Source: Planctomycetota bacterium (GTDB lineage: Bacteria; Planctomycetota; Phycisphaerae; UBA1845; CAIVHJ01). Taken from it: a stretch of DNA of 5,411 nucleotides. Shown piece by piece: positions 1 through 5,252 of the stretch. The stretch is from NCBI GenBank assembly GCA_022573485.1, contig JACZTW010000259.1:1-5411 (forward strand), written 5' to 3'. The translations under genes were made by a program, and so were the position numbers. Within the stretch, counting starts at the first letter, position 1; every line of letters begins with the position of its first letter. The notes under the pieces were generated by a model. It did not search any database. It was not told the origin of the DNA and saw nothing but the letters and a program-made list of their open reading frames with translations.

Positions 1-1028
1 GCCAGCGCTGTGCCGTCCGCCTTCTCGTCAAACAGGGCCTTCATGATGAAGAGGATCGTCGTCGATGACATGTTGCCATAGTCTCTCAATATCGCCCGCG
101 AATGATCCAGCGCATTCGGCGGCAGGCCCAACGATCTTGCTACGCTGTCGAGAATCTGAGGCCCGCCCGGATGTACCAGCCAATGATCGACGGCCTCGAT
201 CGGCACGTCATTCCGATCTAAGAATCCCGCAACGATATCCGGGAGAGATTGCGCCAGCGTTTCAGGGAGATCCTGCGACAATCGCAATTGCAATCCGTGG
301 TCGCCCGCGAACCATAACATTTGATCCGCGTGCTCAGGGAGTGTCACACATCGACAATCGACAATAGACACGGCCGAGCGTCGCGGCGACATGACCACCG
401 CGGCGGCCCCATCTGCGAACAGTAAGTTGGCGGCCATCTGATCAATCTGATCGGTGTATTGGAAGTGCAAGGACGACAACTCACAGGTGACAATGAGCGC
501 CTCTTTGTCGAAGTTTGTGGCTTGATGAACGAGCCGTATTGCAGCCAGTGCAGCCGAACAGCCCATGAATCCCAGGTTCCACCGATCGACACAATGAGGA
601 ACGTTGGAGTGAGCGAAAATTGGCCGCTCAAGCCCCGGAGAAGATGCGTGCGTGCAGCTGACGGTGACCAACACATCGACGTCAGCAAGACCCCTGGTCG
701 AAAATGGGGACAGCAGATTTCGGATTAGCGGTCCGCAGGCTTCGTCGAACATCGCGGTCCGCGCTCCCATGCCTGGCCCGCAAGGCTGTCGCTGAGAGGT
801 GCGATAAATGCCGTGCTCGTCATCCAGACTGGACTGAAAATCCAGAGCGGCCAGGTGCCGCTTTCTGATGCCAGTCAATCGAACGATTCTGTTGAGCAGT
901 TTGGCACTTCGCTGATTGATGCACGTTTCGGCGAGGAGCTGTTCGGTCTGCTCTTGCGTGAGGAAGCGCTGCGGGACCGCAGTATGGATTCTCTGAACGT
1001 AGCAGCCTGGCGCTGAGCTGTGGCTCAC
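1..1028 (-). CDS. Type III polyketide synthase (chalcone/stilbene synthase family), C-terminus cut by window edge
   Basis: Homodimeric condensing enzyme that extends an acyl-CoA starter with malonyl-CoA and cyclises the chain to a pyrone or resorcinol-type product in the cytoplasm. An open frame of 342 codons runs to base 1 with no stop. The Cys-His-Asn triad is visible as Cys157 in GFMGCSAA, His286 in WLVHPGG and Asn319 in YGNMSST. The FADGAAA strand motif is at 204-210. Its Phe204 aligns with the chalcone synthase gatekeeper Phe215, while the equivalent of Phe265 appears to be Leu248, which would suit a larger cavity (inference). The family usually has about 350-390 residues, so only a short C-terminal tail is missing. 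The chosen start is GTG at 1028-1026. It overlaps the upstream TGA by 4 nt (GTGA), has GAAAGG 6 nt upstream, and gives the family-typical beginning with a QRIHTAVP segment. It is the last gene seen of the methyltransferase-oxidoreductase-synthase operon. Starter and product cannot be read from sequence. Confidence 0.93.
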   Translation of the reverse strand, partial: MSHSSAPGCYVQRIHTAVPQRFLTQEQTEQLLAETCINQRSAKLLNRIVRLTGIRKRHLAALDFQSSLDDEHGIYRTSQRQPCGPGMGARTAMFDEACGPLIRNLLSPFSTRGLADVDVLVTVSCTHASSPGLERPIFAHSNVPHCVDRWNLGFMGCSAALAAIRLVHQATNFDKEALIVTCELSSLHFQYTDQIDQMAANLLFADGAAAVVMSPRRSAVSIVDCRCVTLPEHADQMLWFAGDHGLQLRLSQDLPETLAQSLPDIVAGFLDRNDVPIEAVDHWLVHPGGPQILDSVARSLGLPPNALDHSRAILRDYGNMSSTTILFIMKALFDEKADGTAL

Positions 1029-2128
1029 ACTGTACCTTTCACGTGAACATATTCGACAATCCGGGAGAGCAAATTCTCAGGAAGTACTCGGCAGCGCGTT
1101 GCCAGGCCGTGTACCATTGAAGTACGCAGCAGGCGGCTGAGCATTCTGCTCCGCTGCACGAGCCGCCGATGGCGCCGTCGAATCAGCGAACTGTAGCACG
1201 CTAAGATGTCTCTATCGCGCATGATGGCTCTTGCGGCACTGCGGGCGCTGCTCATGGCTTGAGCGATCCCGTCGCCGGAGTACGGCTCGGCGTAACCTGC
1301 CAGATCCCCAATCAACAAGACATTTCCGATACCGAGCCGGTTCGGCAACCAGGGGAATCCTGCAGTGCCCATGGCATGGAAGCGATACGGCGCATCTGGC
1401 GGCAGCGCAGACCAGATCGCCGCGTCAGGATTCAGGCGTCTCAATCGCTCGAATGCACTCTCGCCATCGCGTCCGACCGCTTCGCTAGCGAGTGCGACGA
1501 CACATTGATCCTGATTGGGTGTGGCAAGACCGACATAACCGCCACGCAACCAATGCAGTTCGACTTCACCTAGTCTTGGTAACGCGATGTTCGTTGGTTG
1601 GAGCCACTGTTGTGCGATTAGGCGACGACCTGTACGTTGTGCGCTGATGCCGAGTTTGTTAATCTGCCTGCCCAAGCCGGCAGCGAGAAGAATGATATCC
1701 GCACGGATACACTCGCTGCCGACACGAACACACCAACTTGCGTCGCTGAATTCGAGCTGGGCCGTTTGCCCATACCTTACTTCCGCACCTTCTTGCTGCG
1801 CGATATCGGTCAGGCATGCATCGAGTTCACTGCGCAAGGCGATTCGAGTTGCGCCGCTCGGATTGCACTCCAGGCGGGATGTCCCTATCACGAAGGAAAT
1901 GCGCCGGCATGGGATGCCGGGCAGGCGCCGCTCGTTTCCCAGCAGTTCTTGAAGACAAGTCACAGCTGGTCCAGACAGGCAACCACCGCAAATCTTATCG
2001 CGTGGAAATCGTTTCTTTTCGAACACGACGACTGTACGAGCTGAGCGAGCAAGCTCAATTGCGGCGGTCGAACCCGCCGGCCCCGCGCCGATGATAGCGA
2101 CATCAAAATCAGACTTTGGCCGGCTCAT
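1025..2128 (-). CDS. FAD-dependent oxidoreductase, geranylgeranyl-reductase-like
   Basis: Flavoprotein of 367 residues. The N-terminal Rossmann FAD motif GAGPAG is at 14-19 after a VAII strand, and Glu37 follows at the end of beta-2 (VVVFEKK). FPRDKICGGCLS at 41-52 is the signature seen in geranylgeranyl reductase-like and FixC-like flavoproteins. The second FAD motif, IGDLAGYAEPYSGDGI, is at 273-288. The C-terminus is Arg-rich (about 315-345), with no obvious membrane segment. Relatives reduce isoprenoid double bonds or carry out halogenation or hydroxylation, so the reaction here is uncertain. Context suggests it acts on the polyketide made by the adjacent type III synthase. The ATG overlaps the methyltransferase TGA by 4 nt (ATGA), with GGAG 8 nt upstream. 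Its own TGA overlaps the synthase GTG, so all three genes are probably translationally coupled. The family assignment is firm; the substrate is inference. Confidence 0.92.
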   Translation of the reverse strand: MSRPKSDFDVAIIGAGPAGSTAAIELARSARTVVVFEKKRFPRDKICGGCLSGPAVTCLQELLGNERRLPGIPCRRISFVIGTSRLECNPSGATRIALRSELDACLTDIAQQEGAEVRYGQTAQLEFSDASWCVRVGSECIRADIILLAAGLGRQINKLGISAQRTGRRLIAQQWLQPTNIALPRLGEVELHWLRGGYVGLATPNQDQCVVALASEAVGRDGESAFERLRRLNPDAAIWSALPPDAPYRFHAMGTAGFPWLPNRLGIGNVLLIGDLAGYAEPYSGDGIAQAMSSARSAARAIMRDRDILACYSSLIRRRHRRLVQRSRMLSRLLRTSMVHGLATRCRVLPENLLSRIVEYVHVKGTV

Positions 2129-2817
2129 AGGGTGCGCTCCGAAGCCTTGCGCCAGATGAGAAACATTCGGAACGGAAATCGTCTGGTGACTCGCGCGCCT
2201 TTTAGTCCGGCGCTCTCTGCCAGCCTTTGAAGTTCGCGCGGGCGAAAGGCGGCACGGACAGAACGAGGTCCGTCGATGTGAAACACATGTGATCGACTGG
2301 TCAGACGCGTGGTCAGCCAGGTGAGGGCGAGCGCCGGTCGTGATCTGGTTAGATCTGCCATGACAACTCCCTTGCGAGCGACCTGGGATGCTGCGCGCAG
2401 GATGTCTACCACAACCTCATCGTCGAAATGATGCAGGAAAAGCGAACTGGTCACCCAATCGACGCTGTTATGCACAAGCGGCATGTGCAAGACATCGGCG
2501 CAGAGCCATCGTATGTTTTCAGCCTGCCAGCGCTCGGCCTGTCTGATTGCGAACGCCGACTTGTCCAGACCGAGCAGCATTTGATCAGTACCGTCGGCGT
2601 TCTGGCTGGCTATGTAGCCAAGAAATCCGCCCCCGCCTGAACCTAGATCAAGAACAGATGAGGGGTCGCCACCATTAACCTTCCTGAGGCGGGCGTAGAG
2701 AACTTGGTCCGTCCCCAGCATTCGGTTTATGCGGTTCAGGGCGTCAAGTGCATGAGTGTACTCATGTTCGTCCAGTAGAGGTTGATCCATCAGTTCCGGC
2801 AGACGGCAACGGATCAT
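2125..2817 (-). CDS. Class I SAM-dependent methyltransferase of the type III PKS operon
   Basis: Soluble Rossmann-fold methyltransferase of 230 residues. An N-terminal cap (RLPELMDQPLLD, about 5-16, then a helix containing ALNRIN) precedes SAM-binding motif I VLDLGSGGGG at 55-64. The acidic end of beta-2 is Asp85 (LLGLD), the motif II/III region is CADVLHMPL at 106-114, and a DWVTSSLFLHHF segment lies at 120-131. The C-terminal strand ends FRMFLIWRK. It most likely methylates a hydroxyl or carbon of the polyketide or aromatic product made downstream (inference from the operon). Methyltransferases are known partners of bacterial type III synthases, for example in the Streptomyces srs and Bacillus bps loci, though homology to those enzymes is not claimed. 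The ATG at 2817 has only a weak GGGG 9 nt upstream. It is preferred because it keeps the N-terminal PELMD segment; Met10 at 2790 is the alternative. It is the first gene of the operon. Confidence 0.9.
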   Translation of the reverse strand: MIRCRLPELMDQPLLDEHEYTHALDALNRINRMLGTDQVLYARLRKVNGGDPSSVLDLGSGGGGFLGYIASQNADGTDQMLLGLDKSAFAIRQAERWQAENIRWLCADVLHMPLVHNSVDWVTSSLFLHHFDDEVVVDILRAASQVARKGVVMADLTRSRPALALTWLTTRLTSRSHVFHIDGPRSVRAAFRPRELQRLAESAGLKGARVTRRFPFRMFLIWRKASERTL

Positions 2818-2927
2818 GTATTTGATCCCCAGGGTAGATGGGTAATCACCAAAACGTCGATACGCCGAAGCCTCGCCGGCGATGCCAATGAACGGCGACT
2901 ATTCAGCCGCTTGGACCACAGAAGCCG

Positions 2928-2955
2928 CTGCGATCCATTTGGCATGGCATCGCAG
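2928..2955. repeat. Intergenic inverted repeat (11-bp stem with one bulge)
   Basis: CTGCGAT pairs with ATCGCAG, and after one bulged C (2948) CCAT pairs with ATGG around a 5-nt loop (2939-2943). No T-run follows on either strand, so it is not a standard intrinsic terminator. It lies about 110-140 nt upstream of the methyltransferase start. It could be an operator, an RNA leader hairpin or a decayed repeat; the sequence does not decide. Confidence 0.5.
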
Positions 2956-3073
2956 GATCATGATCTAGCGCCGGATTCACAACGTAAATGAATCCAGGCG
3001 GCCATTGATCATTAGACCTGCGTCGGCCATCAGCGGAGCGCTCCGTGTTCGGACGGCGACGCTATGGTATCAT

Positions 3074-3100
3074 ACGGGACGAGGCTGATCACGCTCCCGT
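3074..3100 (-). terminator. Possible transcript-end hairpin after the VOC gene
   Basis: On the minus strand ACGGGA pairs with TCCCGT, and two further C-G pairs form inside past a bulged base, around a 10-nt loop. It begins 5 nt after the VOC TAG. No U-tract follows, so any termination would be factor-assisted, or the hairpin may instead protect the mRNA 3' end. Weak call. Confidence 0.3.
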
Positions 3101-3105
3101 TCTCG

Positions 3106-3453
3106 CTATGTCAGTCGTTGAGCGAAGCTCAATTCATGCCCGTCTGGATCTGTAATGTGGAAGAAGCGCTCGCCCCACGACGCATCCTGCGGCGAATTGG
3201 GCTTCAAGCCAGCTGCGACGAGCATGCGATAGTGTGCATCTGCGTCGTCAACGCGAAATATGACGCGTCCCCACCAGCCGTGCTGGTAAGCTGGGGCCGT
3301 TGCAAGATTAACGAAGGCGTCGCCAGCTCGAAGGCTCGTGAACTCAGCCGATCCATCCTTGACGAGCGTGAAGCCGAGTTTTTGGTAGAACCCGACAGAG
3401 CGGGCCATGTCGTGAACCGCAAATGTCACAGCGCTGATGTGCTCGATCGGCAT
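3106..3453 (-). CDS. VOC superfamily (glyoxalase/bleomycin-resistance-like) protein
   Basis: Small cytoplasmic protein of 115 residues made of two beta-alpha-beta-beta-beta units, the usual size of a one-domain VOC protein, which dimerises. The first unit starts HISAVTFAVHDM (5-16) and continues with a SVGFYQKLGF helix (19-28). The second starts GRVIFRVDD (62-70) and ends FHITDPDGHELSF (98-110), the typical final VOC strands. Possible metal ligands are His5 or His14, His57 and Glu107. VOC proteins include glyoxalase I, dioxygenases and antibiotic-binding proteins, and the substrate here cannot be assigned. The start is the ATG at 3453, preceded by GGGGGAGG 7 nt upstream. An in-frame ATG at 3498 would add 15 unrelated residues and reach into the end of the previous gene, so it is rejected. 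It lies 41 nt downstream of the selenoprotein gene on the same strand and probably shares its transcript. Confidence 0.9.
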   Translation of the reverse strand: MPIEHISAVTFAVHDMARSVGFYQKLGFTLVKDGSAEFTSLRAGDAFVNLATAPAYQHGWWGRVIFRVDDADAHYRMLVAAGLKPNSPQDASWGERFFHITDPDGHELSFAQRLT

Positions 3454-3494
3454 CGTGTGGCCTCCCCCGCGTGACGGTTCAATGGCCCGAAAGT

Positions 3495-3911
3495 TCAATT
3501 CTTTTTCAGTGCTGCGAGGATCTGTTCGACGCCCTTGTCAAGCTCCTGCTGGGTCATGTCATGGCCAGGGTGTTTCCAAAATATTTGATCCTCCAAGCCC
3601 AGGCAGACGACCCCGTGGGTGCCCAGCCCATACCTCGCCACTTCATCGCCATGTTCTGCGGCCGGGCGGAAATCTACTGCAAAGGTGTTCGGGTGCTTCC
3701 GTTGAACCGCATGGACCATGCGGGTGTTGGCCTGGCAGTACGGTCACCCGGGAAGAGTGTAGACTACGAAGGTAGCGCGCGACATGACGGGTTGTATCGT
3801 CTTCGGTGCTGCGCTGGCCGTCCCGTTCTGATGGCAACCAGCGAGGGCTCCCGCAAAGACGAGCGGCGCCATCCACGTGTGACGCATCAAGAACTGCATT
3901 TGTTTCTTCAT
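3495..3911 (-). CDS. Predicted selenoprotein: thioredoxin/glutaredoxin-like lipoprotein with U-P-Y-C motif
   Basis: Frame of 138 residues interrupted only by TGA at codon 56. The N-terminus MKKQMQFLMRHTW plus the hydrophobic stretch APLVFAGA leads into lipobox LAGC with Cys26, predicting export and lipid anchoring. A polar linker (27-44) precedes a thioredoxin-type strand, ATFVVYTLPG (46-55). TGA then falls where the first Cys of CPYC should be, followed by Pro57, Tyr58 and Cys59, a helix to about 72, strand TFAVDF (76-81), and a C-terminal Trx-like half (GTHGVV, IFWKHPGHD, then the final helix). I read TGA as selenocysteine, giving a selenenylsulfide/thiol oxidoreductase acting outside the cytoplasm. 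Support comes from the exact TGA position, clean coding on both sides, and the SECIS-like hairpin at 3707-3723. AAGGG lies 7 nt before the ATG, and a promoter candidate lies at 3954-3982. The usual cis-Pro site appears to be Val102. The terminal stop is also TGA. Alternatives are a nonsense mutation or base-call error (TGC to TGA). Starting at Met65 (3719) would drop the active site and the signal peptide. Confidence 0.82.
3707..3723 (-). promoter_or_regulatory. Candidate bacterial SECIS hairpin
   Basis: In the mRNA, CCGCAU pairs perfectly with AUGCGG around the loop GGUCC. Counting the U of UGA as 1, the stem is 24-29 with 35-40 and the loop is 30-34, so the loop begins 27 nt after the UGA. 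Known bacterial SECIS elements sit just downstream of UGA within the coding region, with a small apical loop carrying G early. The E. coli fdhF element has an apical GGUC, with the key G and U at 23 and 24. Here GGUC is present 8 nt further on. The hairpin lies within codons Thr63-Val69. Confidence 0.68.
3744..3746 (-). other. In-frame UGA, predicted selenocysteine codon (U56)
   Basis: This TGA replaces the N-terminal Cys codon of a CxxC redox motif (P-G-TGA-P-Y-C). The frame is coding-like for 55 codons before it and 82 codons after it. Recoding depends on SelA/SelB/SelC/SelD, none of which lie in this window. Confidence 0.78.
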
Positions 3912-3953
3912 GGAGATTCCCTTCGGTACGATCTCGCCAGGATTTCTGCTGAG

Positions 3954-3982
3954 AGTATACCCGGAAAGTCCAGCCGAGTCAG
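3954..3982 (-). promoter_or_regulatory. Candidate sigma70-type promoter for the selenoprotein-VOC unit
   Basis: On the minus strand CTGACT (3982-3977) and TATACT (3959-3954) are separated by 17 nt. The -10 matches the consensus at 5 of 6 bases and the -35 at 4 of 6. Transcription would start near 3947, giving a leader of roughly 35 nt before the ATG at 3911. Fit and spacing are good, but nothing experimental is implied. Confidence 0.55.
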
Positions 3983-4217
3983 CCCTGTCATCGCTGAGCC
4001 CGTTTTCAAGCCAGATCCGCTCGCCCGCAAGCGACCTTCATCACATTGCGAACTGATCGCCAAGAAGTGAGCTCGCAGCAGCAGACACAAGCCCTGGGGT
4101 CTCGTGGCATGAGGGAATGCGAAGTTGGTGGTGCGTATGGTCCAGGCGAATCCCGCGTGGGGACGCTGCCGATCCCTGGAGATCGATTTTGCGGTCAAAA
4201 AAAATCTTGGAGTCGCC

Positions 4218-4247
4218 TTCGCATCCGCCGATCCGGCTCACTATAAT
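4218..4247 (+). promoter_or_regulatory. Candidate sigma70-type promoter for the ferredoxin-Rieske unit
   Basis: A perfect TATAAT -10 (4242-4247) lies 18 nt after TTCGCA (4218-4223), which matches the -35 consensus at 4 of 6 bases. An A-rich tract lies about 15 nt further upstream. Transcription would start near 4254, leaving an unusually long leader of about 115 nt before the ferredoxin ATG. Confidence 0.55.
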
Positions 4248-4370
4248 TCTTTCAAATGCGAGTGCATGGTTGAAGTAAATTCTTTCGTCATTCCGAGCAT
4301 GCCTGCCGGAGTCGATGGATCGGGATGTTAGGGAGTAGGTGCTTTCTTCTTCACCGGAGGAGTAAAAACA

Positions 4371-4640
4371 ATGACGCACATAATTGGTGATCCGTGCATC
4401 GGAACCAAGGACGTCTCGTGTGTTGCGGTCTGTCCGGTTGATTGCATCCACCCAACCAAGGAGGATCCCGATTTCGAGCAGGAAGAGATGCTCTATATCG
4501 ATCCCGAGACATGCATCGATTGCGGGCTGTGCGTGGATGAATGTCCGGTTACGGCCATCTGGCCGGAGGATGAAGTGCCGGAAGACCAGAAGAAGCATTT
4601 TGAAACGAATGCCGAATACTACAAACGCAAGCCGGCTTAG
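4371..4640 (+). CDS. 7Fe-type ferredoxin ([3Fe-4S]/[4Fe-4S])
   Basis: Small soluble electron carrier of 89 residues. The cysteine pattern is Cys9-x7-Cys17-x3-Cys21-x3-Cys25, then Cys48-xx-Cys51-xx-Cys54-xxx-Cys58-Pro. This matches 7Fe ferredoxins of the Azotobacter FdI type. By analogy, Cys9, Cys17 and Cys58 hold a [3Fe-4S] cluster, Cys21, Cys48, Cys51 and Cys54 hold a [4Fe-4S] cluster, and Cys25 is free. A very acidic segment (31-39) and an acidic C-terminal tail (66-71) suit docking to basic partner proteins. The start is well supported: GGAGGAG at 4356-4362 is 8 nt before the ATG. The Rieske protein gene follows 54 nt downstream on the same strand and may share the promoter at 4218-4247. 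The partner enzyme is not in the window. The family assignment is near certain, while the 7Fe versus 8Fe state is inferred from spacing. Confidence 0.95.
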   Translation: MTHIIGDPCIGTKDVSCVAVCPVDCIHPTKEDPDFEQEEMLYIDPETCIDCGLCVDECPVTAIWPEDEVPEDQKKHFETNAEYYKRKPA

Positions 4641-4680
4641 AGACCATCTAGCGGAGTGAAGTAAGTTCCGTTGGATTTTC

Positions 4681-4686
4681 GAGGAG
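4681..4686 (+). promoter_or_regulatory. Ribosome binding site that decides the Rieske start
   Basis: GAGGAG sits 8 nt upstream of the ATG at 4695. An in-frame TTG at 4671 would put this site inside the coding region and add eight residues of no family resemblance, so the ATG is chosen. Confidence 0.8.
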
Positions 4687-4694
4687 CACCAGCG

Positions 4695-5003
4695 ATGTCA
4701 GAGTTGATCAAGGTCGCAGAAACCAAAGACGTGCCTGCGGGAAAGGCGATTGCAGTTGACGTGCAGGGTGTCAAGGTCGCAATCTTTAATATCGACGGCT
4801 CCTACTACGCCGTCGATGACACCTGTACACATAAGGGCGGGCCACTGTCGGAAGGAGAACTCGAAGGAACCGTGGTGACCTGTCCCTGGCATGGAGCAAC
4901 CTTTGATCTGTGCACTGGAAACCATCTTGGCCCCCCAGCTCCTACCGGGGTGACCCGCCGGGAGGTAAAGATTGAGGGCGGTGATGTGATGGTCAAAGTT
5001 TGA
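4695..5003 (+). CDS. Rieske [2Fe-2S] ferredoxin
   Basis: Soluble one-domain Rieske protein of 102 residues, close to the usual length of bacterial Rieske-type ferredoxins that serve ring-hydroxylating dioxygenases or nitrite-reductase-like systems. The cluster ligands are Cys44 and His46 in CTHKGGPLSEG, and Cys63 and His66 in CPWHGATFDL. The conserved GNHLGPPAP loop follows near the C-terminus. No signal peptide or membrane anchor is present, so it is not a cytochrome bc1-type Rieske subunit. It lies 54 nt after the ferredoxin gene and probably forms a two-gene electron-transfer unit with it. No oxygenase subunit is visible nearby, so the terminal acceptor is unknown. Confidence 0.95.
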   Translation: MSELIKVAETKDVPAGKAIAVDVQGVKVAIFNIDGSYYAVDDTCTHKGGPLSEGELEGTVVTCPWHGATFDLCTGNHLGPPAPTGVTRREVKIEGGDVMVKV

Positions 5004-5252
5004 CCGTGGCAGCGCCCTCCGCGAGCCGGGGGTGAGCGCACAAAGAGCGGTCGAGCGCCACGTAGAGCGTTCTTAGGGACTCAACCATCCGGTTCTTGGC
5101 ATCGTAGCCGTAATTCGATTGGATCGGCGGATTAAAGCGCGTTGGGGCCATTCCATGTCGTGGAACTCAGGTGTTATTCCGTTTCAGGGCGCGTGTGTCT
5201 GACGCATGTGTTCAGGCACTCCAGCTACCGCGGCGACGCGGGTAGAGGAGTT

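Larger units (their letters stand above)
2818..3105. other. Intergenic region between VOC gene and methyltransferase
   Basis: About 290 nt with no convincing gene on either strand. It should contain the promoter of the minus-strand biosynthetic operon, but I see no good promoter. A TTGGCA on the minus strand (2884-2889) has no well-spaced -10 partner. The region holds a strong imperfect hairpin (2928-2955), a perfect 12-nt palindrome CGGAGCGCTCCG (3034-3045), and a hairpin just after the VOC stop (3074-3100). Confidence 0.6.
3912..4370. other. Divergent intergenic region, no gene seen
   Basis: About 460 nt between the minus-strand selenoprotein gene and the plus-strand ferredoxin gene. Open frames here have atypical composition, no ribosome binding site and no recognisable domain. 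It contains a minus-strand promoter candidate (3954-3982) and a plus-strand one (4218-4247). An 8-A tract (4198-4205 region) lies just upstream of the plus-strand promoter and could be an UP-like or bent element. The stretch 3985-4195 shows nothing I can name. Confidence 0.6.

Noticed and set aside
350..367. Tandem TCGACAA-type short repeat
   Set aside because: Only two copies inside the PKS coding frame, preserved in frame; no sign of a repeat array.
344..1016. Open frames at 344-688 (minus), 459-728 (plus) and 813-1016 (plus)
   Set aside because: All lie over the type III PKS frame, whose catalytic motifs and uninterrupted reading are decisive.
1231..2094. Several plus-strand open frames of 85-135 codons
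   Set aside because: They are antisense to the flavoprotein gene and show no domain or ribosome binding site.
3495..3719. A 74-residue gene starting at the ATG at 3719
   Set aside because: This ATG is Met65 inside the longer frame and inside the SECIS-like hairpin; it has no ribosome binding site and would lack the active site.
3643..3876. A minus-strand open frame that runs past the TGA in another register, suggesting a frameshift instead of recoding
   Set aside because: That register has no Trx features, while the TGA-containing frame reads signal peptide, active site and C-terminal fold without any shift.
4170..4190. CGATC/GATCG hairpin followed by TTTT as a terminator
   Set aside because: The stem is only 5 bp, the T-run is short, and no plus-strand gene ends upstream.
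3908..4198. A 96-codon minus-strand open frame upstream of the selenoprotein
   Set aside because: No SD and no recognisable fold; it covers the best minus-strand promoter and overlaps the selenoprotein start.
4041..4598. A 185-codon minus-strand open frame opposite the ferredoxin
   Set aside because: It is antisense to an unmistakable ferredoxin with a strong SD; its translation has no domain and odd composition.
5004..5252. Terminator after the Rieske gene or an RNA gene before the TPR-like gene
   Set aside because: Only a mismatched GC-rich foldback near 5010-5040 is seen, with no T-tract, and no tRNA-like or other recognisable RNA pattern.
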